Notes: generated by a model from the sequence alone, not told the origin. A stretch of 64,000 nt of DNA from DATBFG01 sp036558645 (GCA_036558645.1 DATBFG010000019.1:17980-81979); one strand, 5' to 3'; shown: positions 36,266 to 45,778, counted from the stretch's first letter. Translations and numbers: made by a program.

Positions 36266-37288
36266 ATGGCAGCAGTAATGCAACTTCCCAAACCGCCAAT
36301 TCAAGACAGGACCATCGTTCCGGCGATTAGGCCGCTTCGTGCCACGGGCCTCGTGGAACTCCCCGAGACTGGACAACTCGTGGCCACCGGTTGGCTGCCG
36401 GACATTCCCGATCTCCGCGATTTCACCGATGAGCACCAAGAAATTCTCAAAATGGTTGAGAACCTCGGCATCACCAAAACCAAGAAGACGAAGGCTACCC
36501 TGCCTGTAACTGCGGATCTCCGGCAGTGGTGCTCGCCGATTGAGAATCAAATGATGCTGGGCTCCTGCACCGCCCACGCAGCCGTCGGCATCGTCGAGTA
36601 TTTCGAGCGCCGCGCTTTCAACAGGCACATCGATGGATCGCGCCTCTTCGTCTACAAGACCACTCGCGATCTTCTCGGATGGACTGGCGACACCGGCGCC
36701 TACCTGCGCACAACCATGGCCGCATTGGCCATGTTCGGCGTTCCTCCGGAGACCTATTGGCCATACACTGACCGGCAGCAACCCGGGATCACCAACGAGC
36801 GCATCTTCGACGAAGAGCCCACAGCTTTCGTCTACGAGATGGCCGACAACTTTGAAGCCATCAATTACTTCTGCCACGATCCCTATGGAACTCCGGTTCC
36901 ACCTGTGAACGTGCTCAACAGCGTAAAGACCTACCTCAGCTATGGGATACCGACCATGTTCGGATTCTGGGTTTTCCCGTCCTACACGCAAGCCGACGTG
37001 AAAGGAGCATTCCCATTCCCAGCCAGCAACGAGAGGGCTTTCGCCGGACATGCCATTGTCGCTGTCGGTTACGACGACAACATCAAGATCACCAACCTGG
37101 CTTGCAAGAAGACAACTACCGGAGCGTTGTTGATTCGCAACTCCTGGGGCACCGCCTGGGGCAATGCCGGATATGGCTGGCTGCCCTATGACTATGTGGT
37201 CTCGCAATTCGCTCAGGATTTCTGGTCACTGCTGAGTATGAGGTGGATTGACTGCGAGAAATTCCAGATCAAAACACTGAATACCTAA
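36266..37288 (+). CDS. Papain-like (C1) cysteine peptidase without signal peptide
   Basis: A 340-residue C1A-fold peptidase. The ATG at 36266 has an excellent GGAAGGAG upstream. Catalytic residues are visible in order: Gln and Cys in WCSPIENQMMLGSCTAHAAVG, His in AGHAIVAVGYDD, and Asn in IRNSWGTAWGNAGYGWLPYDYV. The N-terminal 70 residues (PDLRDFTDEHQEILKMVENL) are not a classical inhibitor prodomain. No signal peptide or membrane helix is present, so it acts in the cytoplasm or leaves by an unseen route. A good terminator follows. Confidence 0.87.
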   Translation: MAAVMQLPKPPIQDRTIVPAIRPLRATGLVELPETGQLVATGWLPDIPDLRDFTDEHQEILKMVENLGITKTKKTKATLPVTADLRQWCSPIENQMMLGSCTAHAAVGIVEYFERRAFNRHIDGSRLFVYKTTRDLLGWTGDTGAYLRTTMAALAMFGVPPETYWPYTDRQQPGITNERIFDEEPTAFVYEMADNFEAINYFCHDPYGTPVPPVNVLNSVKTYLSYGIPTMFGFWVFPSYTQADVKGAFPFPASNERAFAGHAIVAVGYDDNIKITNLACKKTTTGALLIRNSWGTAWGNAGYGWLPYDYVVSQFAQDFWSLLSMRWIDCEKFQIKTLNT

Positions 37289-37307
37289 TCCCGCACGTTA
37301 GAGGGAG

Positions 37308-37337
37308 AGAGCGGCTAACAAGCCGCTCTTTTTCTTT
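37308..37337 (+). terminator. Rho-independent terminator of the cysteine peptidase gene
   Basis: Perfect 9-bp stem AGAGCGGCT / AGCCGCTCT, AACA loop, followed by a T-rich tract (TTTTTCTTT). It lies 20 bases after the stop codon. Confidence 0.9.
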
Positions 37338-37392
37338 GCCCGAGTCAGCATCCCTTCTGATCCGCGGCGTCCTAACGCAGTCGGGGTTTCGT

Positions 37393-38115
37393 TCAACTCT
37401 GCACCCCCAACTCATCCAAATGCCCCGCCAAATCCTCCGGATCCCGATACACGCGATACGCTCCCGCCCTGATCAACTCATCTTCTCCGAATCCGCCGCA
37501 TAACAATCCCACTCCCAATGCACGTGCCCTCCGTGCCGCAAGCAAGTCCCAAACGCTGTCTCCGATCACGATGCAATGGATGATCTCCACTTTCAACTTC
37601 GCTGCTGATGCCAGAAACAAATCGGGATTCGGCTTCGCATTCGAAACTTCATCCCCTGTGATCACCGGCACATCCTCTCCGACGCCGAGCATCTTCAGCG
37701 ACTTCACCGTCCTCTCGCGCTTACTGCTCGTCCCGATCGCATACGGCACTCCAAATTTCTTCAGCGTCTTCAACAGAGTTTTGGCCCCAGGCAGCACCGG
37801 GACTTCATCCACTCGCAGCATGTAAGCTTCGCCATGCAACTCTCGCACGCGCTCCATTTGTTTACGTCCCAACCGAACACCGGCATCTCTGGCAAAGGCT
37901 GGCACGATCAAATCATCGCTCATGCCGATGCGGCGATGAATCGCCCAGCACGGCAAGTCAACCCCGACTGCATTTAACGCTTCATGGAACGCGAGCACAT
38001 GCTGATACACGCTGTCGATTAACGTCCCATCCAGATCGAACAGGAAGGCGGGCTGTGCATTGGGAGAAGCTTTGTCCGGGCGGTCCTTCATGCGTGACCT
38101 CATGGAATCCGGCAT
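37393..38115 (-). CDS. HAD-superfamily phosphatase (phosphoglycolate phosphatase-like)
   Basis: About 240 residues. HAD motif I is FDLDGTLIDS, motif II the TSSKRE(R) region (IGTSSKRERTVKSL), motif III the Lys in NAKPNPDLFLASA, and motif IV GDSVWDLLAARRA. The cap helices are between motifs I and II, as in the PGP/beta-phosphoglucomutase group. Cytoplasmic; substrate unknown. The start is uncertain among several ATGs; FLFDLDGTL is about 23 residues in. It is divergent from glgC. Confidence 0.87.
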   Translation of the reverse strand: MPDSMRSRMKDRPDKASPNAQPAFLFDLDGTLIDSVYQHVLAFHEALNAVGVDLPCWAIHRRIGMSDDLIVPAFARDAGVRLGRKQMERVRELHGEAYMLRVDEVPVLPGAKTLLKTLKKFGVPYAIGTSSKRERTVKSLKMLGVGEDVPVITGDEVSNAKPNPDLFLASAAKLKVEIIHCIVIGDSVWDLLAARRARALGVGLLCGGFGEDELIRAGAYRVYRDPEDLAGHLDELGVQS

Positions 38116-38173
38116 ACTTCGATGCAGGTAGGCCTCTTTCGGCTGTGCTAGTATCTTCTTCTTGCGGTCGGCT

Positions 38174-38189
38174 CACTGTGTCGACAGTG
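38174..38189. promoter_or_regulatory. Perfect palindrome in the HAD-glgC divergent region
   Basis: CACTGT-GTCG-ACAGTG, a fully symmetric 16-base site about 60-70 bases from both divergent starts. It could be an operator for a dimeric regulator; no match to a known regulator is claimed. Confidence 0.4.
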
Positions 38190-38245
38190 TGAAAATATCG
38201 TCATTCGCATTTCGTAACCGTAGCTCCTAGCATCAAACCGGACTC

Positions 38246-39499
38246 GTGATGAAAGACACGCTTGGAGTGCTACTGGCAGGAGGGGCTGGCGAGCGCCTGT
38301 ACCCCCTAACCCGCGACCGCGCCAAACCCGCCGTCACCTTCGGCGGGATTTACCGCATCATCGACATCACGCTCTCCAATTGCATCAACTCTGATCTGCG
38401 CCGTGTTTACATCCTCACCCAGTACAAGGCCCTCTCCCTGAATCGTCATATTCGTGAGGGATGGGCGATTCTTGGGCACGAAATGGGAGAGTTCATCGAA
38501 GTGCTTCCCCCGATGAAACGGGTAAGCGAGGAGTGGTACCAGGGAACCGCCGACGCCGTTTATCAGAACATCTACTCCATCGGCTCCGAGGAACCCAAGC
38601 AGGTGCTCATCTTGTCGGGAGATCACATTTACAAGATGAACTACGGCCGCATGGCCCGGCAGCACGAAGAATCGGGTGCCGATGTAACCCTCGCCACCAT
38701 CCAAATTGATCCCGATGAGGTTTTCCGGTTCGGCGTGGTCGACGTCAATAAAGACAATCGTGTTGTCGGATTTGAAGAAAAGCCCAAGGAAACCAAACTG
38801 CGCTCGCCGCAGAATGCCGACAAGGTCTCGGCCTCCATGGGCATCTACCTCTTTAACACTGACGTCCTGATTCCAGTTTTATTGAAAGATGCCGAGGATC
38901 CCGACTCCTCGCACGACTTCGGTAAAGACATCCTGCCCAAGATGGTGGATGACTATCGCGTCTTCGCTTTTGACTTCGTGGACGAGAACAAGAAGGAAGC
39001 TCTTTATTGGCGCGATGTGGGAACGCTCGAAGCCTACTACGAGGCCAACATGGATATCGTGTCGGTCTCTCCAGTCTTCAATCTGTACGATGCCGACTGG
39101 CCGATCCGCACGCACCAGCGCCAGTATCCGCCTGCTAAGTTTGTTTTCGCCGAGACCGGACGCACCGGCAGCGCCGTCGACTCCATAGTCTCCGCCGGAT
39201 GCATCGTCTCTGGCGGCATGGTGCGCAATAGCGTGCTCTCGCCGGATGTTCGCATCAATTCCTACACCGAGGTCGATGCCAGCATCCTCTTCTCTCACGT
39301 GAACGTTGGACGTCATTGCAAAATCCGCCGCGCCATCATTGATCGCGACGTCCACATTCCCGAAGGCACCACGATCGGCTTCGACACCGAAGCTGACCGG
39401 CAGAGATATTTCGTCACCGAAACCGGCATCACCGTCGTGACCCGCGACTATTCGCTATTCGAGAACCCAGTGACGGTGGACTACTTCACGCCAGAGTAG
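38246..39499 (+). CDS. glgC: Glucose-1-phosphate adenylyltransferase
   Basis: A 417-residue ADP-glucose pyrophosphorylase that makes the glucosyl donor for glycogen. Motifs: VLLAGGAGERLYPLTRDRAKPAVTFGGIYRIIDITLSNCINS (nucleotide and activator site), WYQGTADAVYQNI, VLILSGDHIYKMNYG, VGFEEKP and YWRDVGTLEAYYEANMDI, then the C-terminal left-handed beta-helix. GTG at 38246 and ATG at 38249 are both possible starts; the latter is usual. No other glg gene is close. A terminator hairpin follows. Confidence 0.96.
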   Translation: MMKDTLGVLLAGGAGERLYPLTRDRAKPAVTFGGIYRIIDITLSNCINSDLRRVYILTQYKALSLNRHIREGWAILGHEMGEFIEVLPPMKRVSEEWYQGTADAVYQNIYSIGSEEPKQVLILSGDHIYKMNYGRMARQHEESGADVTLATIQIDPDEVFRFGVVDVNKDNRVVGFEEKPKETKLRSPQNADKVSASMGIYLFNTDVLIPVLLKDAEDPDSSHDFGKDILPKMVDDYRVFAFDFVDENKKEALYWRDVGTLEAYYEANMDIVSVSPVFNLYDADWPIRTHQRQYPPAKFVFAETGRTGSAVDSIVSAGCIVSGGMVRNSVLSPDVRINSYTEVDASILFSHVNVGRHCKIRRAIIDRDVHIPEGTTIGFDTEADRQRYFVTETGITVVTRDYSLFENPVTVDYFTPE

Positions 39500-39512
39500 A
39501 TTGCGAAAAAAA

Positions 39513-39540
39513 GCAGCGCCCGCAGGCGCTGCGCTTTATT
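39513..39540. terminator. Bidirectional terminator between glgC and the GloVer gene
   Basis: GCAGCGCC-CGCA-GGCGCTGC stem with an A-run before and TTTATT after, so it can stop transcription from glgC and from the convergent gene at 39562. Confidence 0.8.
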
Positions 39541-39561
39541 GCTATCCAGGGCACCCTCCGT

Positions 39562-40713
39562 TCACGGCGTCACCGAAAAAATCCAGTTTCCGGTTGTTCC
39601 ATAAAGAATCCCGGCATCCATATACAAGTTTCCATTCGGGCTCCCATCGATATTATCGAAGCTGTACAGGACAGTCTCCGTTCCGTTCGGGTCGAACCTG
39701 AATACAGTTCCCACCCCGTGCATGCCTCCATAGGGGGTGGCGCCATAGAGATTGCCCGCAGCATCGAGCACAAGCGTCGCACGGGGAGAACCTCCATCCT
39801 CACCTCCCGTGAAACTGTAGAGGGTTGTCAGGACTCCGGTTCGATCCAGTCTAAAAATTACGCCCTTATTGTAGGCGCCGCCATCTACGGTAGTGCCATA
39901 AATGTTTCCGGCGGCATCGCGTATCAGAGCAGCATCGGGATCCATCCCCTCCGTGCCTTCGAAGGAGTGCAGAGTTGTGGTTGCACCCGTCGCAATCTGC
40001 ACCCGGAATATAGTTCCGTACCCATAGAGTCCGGCACCTGTGGTAACCCCATAGAGATAGCCTGCATGCAAGAGCAGTCCCCCTTCCGGCCCAATTCCAT
40101 CACTCACGGAGAAACTGTGAAGCACCGTCAAAACGCCCGCCGGATCGAGCTTATAAACGGTTCCCCAGCGACTTTGCCCTCCCGCATAGGTCGTGCCGTA
40201 AAGATTGCCCCCAGAATCAATCACCAATCGTCCCCAGGGGTTACATCCTTCTGGGCTGTCGATGAAGGTGTGCAACACTGTTAGTACTAGCTTGGTATCG
40301 AGTTTGAATACCGTCCCGCAACTGTGGAGCCCTCCACTTCTCGCTGCGCCATAGAGGTTTCCCATGGCATCGCGTACCAATTCTCCCACCGCCTCTTCGC
40401 CCTCAACGTACTGCATGCTATGCAAAGCAACTACTCTCTTGGTGGCGATCTTCATGGCGTAAATAGTTCCTACGCCAAAGTCCCCGCCATTTTTAGCAAT
40501 ACCGTACAGGTGACCGTTCGCATCACCCGTAAGTCCTCCACGAAGATTAGTGCCTTCGGCCCCGTGAAACCGGTGCAGCCGGTCATAAGTCTGCGCCTGC
40601 ACCAGTGTTGTACAGATCAACGCCGCCGCAAGCGCCGCCGTCACTAGTGCAATGTTCACGATTCGTGGAATGATGTTGGTTGTCGAGCGCTGGGGTTGCG
40701 CTGTATGTTTCAT
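39562..40713 (-). CDS. Secreted GloVer-repeat (choice-of-anchor tandem repeat) protein
   Basis: A 383-residue extracellular protein made of about 9 repeats of roughly 36-38 residues: a block such as VLTVLHSFSVSDGIGPEGGLLLHAGYLYGVTTGAGLYGYGTIFR and its variants. The AGNLYGxTxxGGxxxxGTVFxL core is the TIGR03803 GloVer repeat. N-terminal hydrophobic stretch VNIALVTAALAAALICTTLVQA is a signal peptide. It is divergent from a second GloVer gene; they share the 347-base region 40714-41060. Confidence 0.9.
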   Translation of the reverse strand: MKHTAQPQRSTTNIIPRIVNIALVTAALAAALICTTLVQAQTYDRLHRFHGAEGTNLRGGLTGDANGHLYGIAKNGGDFGVGTIYAMKIATKRVVALHSMQYVEGEEAVGELVRDAMGNLYGAARSGGLHSCGTVFKLDTKLVLTVLHTFIDSPEGCNPWGRLVIDSGGNLYGTTYAGGQSRWGTVYKLDPAGVLTVLHSFSVSDGIGPEGGLLLHAGYLYGVTTGAGLYGYGTIFRVQIATGATTTLHSFEGTEGMDPDAALIRDAAGNIYGTTVDGGAYNKGVIFRLDRTGVLTTLYSFTGGEDGGSPRATLVLDAAGNLYGATPYGGMHGVGTVFRFDPNGTETVLYSFDNIDGSPNGNLYMDAGILYGTTGNWIFSVTP

Positions 40714-41060
40714 AAGAACAAACTCCTCTCACTGCAAAACATAATTTCCAGGATTTTCCCCTTTCTGTTCGACCTGGCTCCCCACCAGCAGAATGGTGCA
40801 GACGAATTCCTTCAAGGATGTATGTCACGAATTAATGTGATCTCACGACAACCGTGAAAACTGCAGGCCCACTGTTCAAGTGAACCTCCTCAACCGTCAA
40901 CCTTCCAAAATTTTTTGAGCCACCTTCCTCGCATTTTCCGCGTTTCCCAATGAGCGGACATTTGATCCGGATCCATGAATAAGGACCCCGCGCAACACAG
41001 GGCCTAGCGAGCACCACCGGCGATCCGCCATCCCACATCACTACTTTAAGGAGACGCTTT
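40714..41060. other. Divergent gap between two GloVer genes
   Basis: 347 bases carrying both promoters. A ribosome-binding site GAGGAG is near 40725 for the minus gene, and AAGGAGA at about 41047-41053 for the plus gene. No clear shared operator was recognised. Confidence 0.4.
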
Positions 41061-42296
41061 ATGTATCGCAGGATACTTTCACTCGCCCGGAATTCCGCCC
41101 TGGCGATCGTCGCAGTCAGCCTGTTCCTGGTAGTCGGCGCGCAAGCCGCCATCGTCGACAAGATTCTCTACAACTTCTCCTCCACGAGCGGAAACTTTCC
41201 TGTCCATGGCCTGGCCTTCGACGCAGCGGGAAACCTGTACGGCACCACGCCGACCGGAGGCACCAACAATTGCGGTACAGTTTTCCAACTGGTCCCAGAC
41301 AACACCGGTCACTGGACACAGAATATCCTGCTGAACTTTACCTGTGACACCGATGGTGGCAATCCCCAAGGAGGAGTCACGATCGATGCCCAAGGAAATC
41401 TATACGGCACCACATGGCTGGGAGGTGTGAAGTTTCATGGATCGGTCTTCCGCCTTAAGCCTCTCGGCAATGGTGAGTGGGAACACAAGGTTCTCCACAG
41501 CTTTACCTGGGGCGTCGATGGTGGGCAGCCTGCCGGTTCGATCATCCTCGATGCCAATGGCGCCATCTATGGAGCCTGCTTCTCCGGCGGAGCTTTCGGC
41601 TACGGAGCCATATATCAGATGGTCGCGGACGATCAGGACAATTGGACGGTCAACACCCTGCACAGTTTCAATCGCGACCAAAAAGATGGATACAATCCGC
41701 TCTCCGGTCCGGTTTTTGACGCAGCCGGTAATCTTTACGGCGCGACGCAGCAGGGCGGCAGTAAGGGCTTTGGAATCGTCTACCAGCTCAGCAAGGACGC
41801 GCAGGGAAGCTGGAAAGAAAAGCTCGTCCACACCTTCAATCCTGGGAATGGGCTCGACGGCGGATATCCGGTGGCAAGTCTCCTAATCGGTGCCGATGGC
41901 GCACTCTACGGAACGACTAAGTCCGGCGGCAAGTCAGGCTTCTATGGGATCGCATTCAAGCTGGAGCTCATCAGTGGAAAGTGGAAAGAGAGCATCTTGC
42001 ACAGCTTCACCAACGGCGCCGATGGCGGACAACCGATGGCTGGCCTCATCGCTGATGCTTCCGGCAACCTATACGGCACAGCTATGAGCGGCGGCAGCGC
42101 AGCCGGGATCGTGTATCGCCTGTCTCTGACTCCCACCGGCAAGTGGGCTGAGAAAGTAGTCTACGCGTTCAAAGATGGCAGCGATGGAGCCAAGCCGCAG
42201 TCGAGCCTGATCTTCGACTCCACTGGCAAGCTCTATGGCACGACCCAACAGGGCGGGACCGACGACATGGGCGTGATTTTTCAGGTGAAGCCCTAG
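41061..42296 (+). CDS. Secreted GloVer-repeat protein
   Basis: A 411-residue protein with signal peptide (RNSALAIVAVSLFLVVGAQAA) and about nine GloVer repeats of the form FDAAGNLYGTTPTGGTNNCGTVFQL...HSFTxGxDGGQP. A strong ribosome-binding site AAGGAGA precedes the ATG, and a strong terminator follows the stop. The repeats resemble those of the two neighbours (39562, 44100), so they are tandem-duplicated paralogs. Function unknown; probably a surface binding propeller. Confidence 0.9.
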   Translation: MYRRILSLARNSALAIVAVSLFLVVGAQAAIVDKILYNFSSTSGNFPVHGLAFDAAGNLYGTTPTGGTNNCGTVFQLVPDNTGHWTQNILLNFTCDTDGGNPQGGVTIDAQGNLYGTTWLGGVKFHGSVFRLKPLGNGEWEHKVLHSFTWGVDGGQPAGSIILDANGAIYGACFSGGAFGYGAIYQMVADDQDNWTVNTLHSFNRDQKDGYNPLSGPVFDAAGNLYGATQQGGSKGFGIVYQLSKDAQGSWKEKLVHTFNPGNGLDGGYPVASLLIGADGALYGTTKSGGKSGFYGIAFKLELISGKWKESILHSFTNGADGGQPMAGLIADASGNLYGTAMSGGSAAGIVYRLSLTPTGKWAEKVVYAFKDGSDGAKPQSSLIFDSTGKLYGTTQQGGTDDMGVIFQVKP

Positions 42297-42324
42297 TCGG
42301 CTAGCCACCCCCACATCACGCCTA

Positions 42325-42366
42325 CCGGCTGCAGCTTCGATCGACTGCAGCCGGAATCTTTTTTAG
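42325..42366 (+). terminator. Rho-independent terminator after the GloVer gene
   Basis: 10-bp perfect stem CCGGCTGCAG / CTGCAGCCGG with a 10-base loop, then TTTTTT at 42359-42364. Confidence 0.85.
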
Positions 42367-42442
42367 CCTCGATTCCGAGCGAAGAAGGACCCGCAGCGTT
42401 TTTCTCTGTGTTCCTTTGTGTCACTCAGAGCGCCTGATCTTT

Positions 42443-43006
42443 CTATTTTGTCTTTTCAGGTGGATAGTTCTCCAGAAGTTTCGCGATTGCCTTCCTCAGG
42501 TTCTTCTGCTGGGTGTCCGATGAGGCTTTCGGGTCGATCGTTTTGTCGGCGACACCGCGCCATGCCAAGCTGTGCTTCTTCGAGACGTACATATCGAGGA
42601 CCAACTGTCCGACCGATATCGTGGAAACCTGTGCCATTGTCACTCCGGCTACATTACCCGACCGAGCGCCCGACCAACTCGGTGAGTAGCCCCAGTCAGT
42701 CTTATACGAAGTGAATTGTGTTTCGGTGTTGATTGCCGCCTGGTAGCCAATGTATAGATCGGCGCTGTCAGCGTCTGTTTTGCTCAGACCCTTCCTGGCA
42801 AGTTCTGCATCAACAGCATCCTTGATCTGCTTGTCGCGTTGGTCATCAAGCTTCGCGGCATCCGGCTGAGGCACCCACCTGTATGTCTTGAATTGCGAAA
42901 AGTCCTCAGCCTGATCAAAGTTGTAGCGCGTTTCGACATCCACGCTCTTGCAGCCCACCAGGAACAAGGCCAATACCAGAAATTCAATCTTCTTTATTAT
43001 GGGCAT
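42443..43006 (-). CDS. DUF4136 lipoprotein
   Basis: A 187-residue protein. The N-terminus FLVLALFLVGCKS is a type II signal peptide with the lipobox LVGC. The mature part follows DUF4136: YNFDQAEDFSQFKTYRWVP, IKDAVDAELARKGLSKTDADSADLYIGYQAA, and GQLVLDMYVSKKHSLAWRGVADKTI. These proteins are outer-membrane or periplasmic lipoproteins of unknown function. Next gene on the same strand is a response regulator 43 bases upstream, so they may be co-transcribed. Confidence 0.85.
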   Translation of the reverse strand: MPIIKKIEFLVLALFLVGCKSVDVETRYNFDQAEDFSQFKTYRWVPQPDAAKLDDQRDKQIKDAVDAELARKGLSKTDADSADLYIGYQAAINTETQFTSYKTDWGYSPSWSGARSGNVAGVTMAQVSTISVGQLVLDMYVSKKHSLAWRGVADKTIDPKASSDTQQKNLRKAIAKLLENYPPEKTK

Positions 43007-43048
43007 CTTGTTCCGGTGTTCAGCGAGGTGGAGTATTCTGGCTGGCCT

Positions 43049-43696
43049 TTACGCACCCACCATGTGGTTTCGCACTGCGTATCTCACCAACTCGGCGCTG
43101 CTCCTGGCGCCCAACACTTCCATAATCCGGTACTTGTGGAACGCAACGGTTCGGGTTGACATGTGCAGGATACCGCCAACTTCTTTCATCAGCTTGCCCT
43201 CGGCTAGCAACTGCAGCACTTCACGCTGTCTCGAGGTAAGCCGCTTCTCCCGTTCGCCAGTGTCTCTACACATGATCCGCGCGCACGCGAAATCATCGTT
43301 ACGCAAGGTAGGCGACAGGTATCTGCCCCCGCGTAGCACCTCGCGAATACATGTGACCAACTCCGAGGGCGCACAGGTCTTCAGCATGTATCCCGATGCT
43401 CCCCGCCGGAAGGCCTCAGCCGCGACATCGGTATCGGAAGTCATCGTGAGAATGACTGCTTTTATTTTAGGATGCAGTTTCTTCACCTGCTCGATCGCAT
43501 CCAGTCCATTTAAGATCGGCATTTCTATGTCGGCTATGATTACCTCCGGATGCAAAACATCAGCCGCTCGAATCAAAGCTCTCCCATCGCTGACAATCCC
43601 TGCGACTTCGTATTCCGGTTCCAGCAACTGCTTGCACAGATTCGCTATGAGAGTGTGGTCATCGGCAATGACCAGCCTGGTGCGATTGGATAACAT
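43049..43696 (-). CDS. NarL/LuxR-family response regulator
   Basis: A 215-residue two-component regulator. The receiver has the acidic pocket DD (12-13), phospho-acceptor D56 in IADIEMP and the lysine in SGYMLKTC. The C-terminal helix-turn-helix is LTSRQREVLQLLAEGKLMKEVGGILHMSTRTVAFHKYRIMEVLGARSSAELVRYA. No histidine kinase gene is adjacent, so the partner is elsewhere. It lies inside the group of secreted propeller genes, which it might control; this is an inference from position only. Confidence 0.92.
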   Translation of the reverse strand: MLSNRTRLVIADDHTLIANLCKQLLEPEYEVAGIVSDGRALIRAADVLHPEVIIADIEMPILNGLDAIEQVKKLHPKIKAVILTMTSDTDVAAEAFRRGASGYMLKTCAPSELVTCIREVLRGGRYLSPTLRNDDFACARIMCRDTGEREKRLTSRQREVLQLLAEGKLMKEVGGILHMSTRTVAFHKYRIMEVLGARSSAELVRYAVRNHMVGA

Positions 43697-44099
43697 GGTC
43701 TCTCCTCACCTTTGCGAAAATGGGCGTGATTCTTCGGCAACAAGCGCCGGAGAACCGCACAAATTGCTTCGTTAGGCACGGAATGGACCAGACATCCGTA
43801 CCCGAAAGAGACGAATAGTGCGTGAAAATTAGCCAATGGCCCTTGTGCAAGGAAACTGTCAAGATTGACAGGGAGACACGATCCATGACAGTGGTGTCCC
43901 CACCTAAATGGTTCATTATGTGTATGTTGCCTAGGGCGCCCGTTCAAGCGAAATGGCAACGCTCACCCTGGATCTGAACTGCATCTGTCCCATCCCGTTG
44001 TAGAATGTCTCGCTTTGCCTTCGGGACCGCCGCGAACTTCGCAACCGGCGGCGATCTCCATGGGGTCAAGAGCAAAACTTCCGCCCGCGGGTGCCTATC
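43697..44099. other. Divergent gap between the response regulator and a GloVer gene
   Basis: 403 bases with no supported gene. It contains the promoters of both genes, but no confident binding site or -10/-35 pair was found. Confidence 0.4.
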
Positions 44100-45332
44100 A
44101 TGACGCTTAAGGTTTTTTCTCGCCCCTCGTTCCGCTTGCTGTTGGCAGCCATCATCGCGATGACTTTGATTGCCAGCTTCACTCCTGCAACATTCGCCCA
44201 GACCTTTAATGTCTTTCACGCTTTCTCAGGGACGGATGGCAGCGTACCCAACGGAGACCTGATTCACGACAGCGCAGGAAATTTCTACGGTACCGCCCAG
44301 GCAGGAGGATCAGGTTCACATGGAGTCGTCTTCAAGCTGGACTCCGCGGGGAACGAAACCGTCCTTTACAACTTCACCGGCGCACGCGACGGCTCAAATC
44401 CCTATGGACGTTTGCTTCGAACCAACGATGGCACTCTGTTCGGCATGACCCTGGCCGGTGGAGATCCGCAATGTGTATGCGGAACAGTGTTCAAGTTGAC
44501 TGCCAGTGGCAAATTCAAGGTGCTGCATACTTTCATAGGTGGCACCGACGGAGCGCAGAATATCGGACAGCCCGGAGGAGGGCTGACCCGGATCGGCACT
44601 GATCTTTACGGCGTGACCTACTTTGGCGGCGACACGGCATGCGATCCCGGCCTCGGCTGCGGAACAATCTTCAAGCTGACTACGAGCGGACAAGAAACGA
44701 TCCTGCACACATTCAGCGGAGGAGCCGATGGAGCTTTTCCACGAGAACTGATCGCGGATCCCGCGGGTAACTTTTATGGCGTCACCGAGGCCGCTTACAG
44801 CGGTCCTTCGCCCTTTGGAGCGGTCTTCAAATTGGACACGCACGGTCAACTCACTGTGCTCTACAGCTTCCTGGACGGCGATGATGGAAGTTACCCATAT
44901 TGGCGTCTGACTTCCGGAGGAAATGGGACTTTCTACGGCACGACTCAGCGAGGTGGTAGCGCATGCTCGAACGGATTGTGCGGCACCGTCTTCAGCCTCG
45001 ACACAACTAACGGTACCGAGACCGTGCTGCACAAATTTGGCATTCAAGCCGGTGACGGAGCCGAACCCTCAGGCGCGCTCTTAGGCACCTCGGGGAATCT
45101 TGTCGGTACGACCTGGTACGGAGGAAAGATAACCGGAGCTTGCCCGTTCGGGTGCGGCGTTGTCTATCAGGTAAAGAGTAATGGCGGATACTCGCTGGTA
45201 CACAGCTTTACCGGCGGCGTCGATGGCTTCTCCCCAAACGGAGCGCTACTTCAGTACGCTGGTGCTCTCTACGGTGCGGCGGCTCTCGGAGGAAACAACA
45301 ACAGCGGAGTGATTTTCAAGATCACGCGTTAG
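44100..45332 (+). CDS. Secreted GloVer-repeat protein
   Basis: A 410-residue protein with signal peptide (RLLLAAIIAMTLIASFTPATFAQ) and about nine GloVer repeats, such as DSAGNFYGTAQAGGSGSHGVVFKLDSAGNETVLYNFTGARDGSNP. The ATG at 44100 is used because the signal peptide starts there. Cysteine pairs appear in several repeats (CVCGTVF, CDPGLGCGTIF, CSNGLCGTVF, CPFGCGVVY), which may form disulfides. Convergent with the cupin gene, with only a two-base gap between the stop codons. Confidence 0.9.
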   Translation: MTLKVFSRPSFRLLLAAIIAMTLIASFTPATFAQTFNVFHAFSGTDGSVPNGDLIHDSAGNFYGTAQAGGSGSHGVVFKLDSAGNETVLYNFTGARDGSNPYGRLLRTNDGTLFGMTLAGGDPQCVCGTVFKLTASGKFKVLHTFIGGTDGAQNIGQPGGGLTRIGTDLYGVTYFGGDTACDPGLGCGTIFKLTTSGQETILHTFSGGADGAFPRELIADPAGNFYGVTEAAYSGPSPFGAVFKLDTHGQLTVLYSFLDGDDGSYPYWRLTSGGNGTFYGTTQRGGSACSNGLCGTVFSLDTTNGTETVLHKFGIQAGDGAEPSGALLGTSGNLVGTTWYGGKITGACPFGCGVVYQVKSNGGYSLVHSFTGGVDGFSPNGALLQYAGALYGAAALGGNNNSGVIFKITR

Positions 45333-45334
45333 AT

Positions 45335-45778
45335 TCATTTCTCAACATAATCCGTCTGAAATTTGCCATTGCCATTGAGCTGAATGATCACCATGCCATC
45401 CTTGGCTGCAACAAAATGCGGTACGCCGGCCGGGATGAAGATGAAACTGCCTGCAGGATACGGCTTCATATTTGCGGCGTCGAATTTTGTTCCCTTGCCG
45501 AGGAACCAAGTTCCTTCGATGACGGTGACCAGTTCATCCTGTGGGTGCGTATGCCCGAGGACACGCGCGCCAGCGGGCATTTTGACACGATCGACCCACG
45601 CCCCGCCCTGACTTGAGTCACCGAGCAACTGCGCTCGCTCGCGGCCGTCGGTGTAGTACGGCGGGGTGAACCATCGCACCTCTTTCGGAGTAACCGCGAT
45701 GACCTCTTTTTTGCTCGTCTCGGCCAAGGTAAACGTGATGGCCACAAAGACCAATACCGCCAGCAAGAGTCTTTTCAT
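45335..45778 (-). CDS. Secreted cupin-domain protein
   Basis: A 147-residue small beta-barrel protein. Signal peptide KRLLLAVLVFVAITFTLAE starts at the ATG at 45778, preceded by AAAGG. The cupin metal motif is HTHPQDE (motif 1) and PAGVPHFV (motif 2), so a metal may bind. Family members range from oxygenases to storage proteins, so no substrate is assigned. Confidence 0.82.
   Translation of the reverse strand: MKRLLLAVLVFVAITFTLAETSKKEVIAVTPKEVRWFTPPYYTDGRERAQLLGDSSQGGAWVDRVKMPAGARVLGHTHPQDELVTVIEGTWFLGKGTKFDAANMKPYPAGSFIFIPAGVPHFVAAKDGMVIIQLNGNGKFQTDYVEK

Noticed and set aside
36221..37207. 328-codon frame antisense to the papain-like peptidase
   Set aside because: It mirrors the codon structure of the peptidase gene, which has motifs, a ribosome-binding site and a terminator; the antisense product has none.
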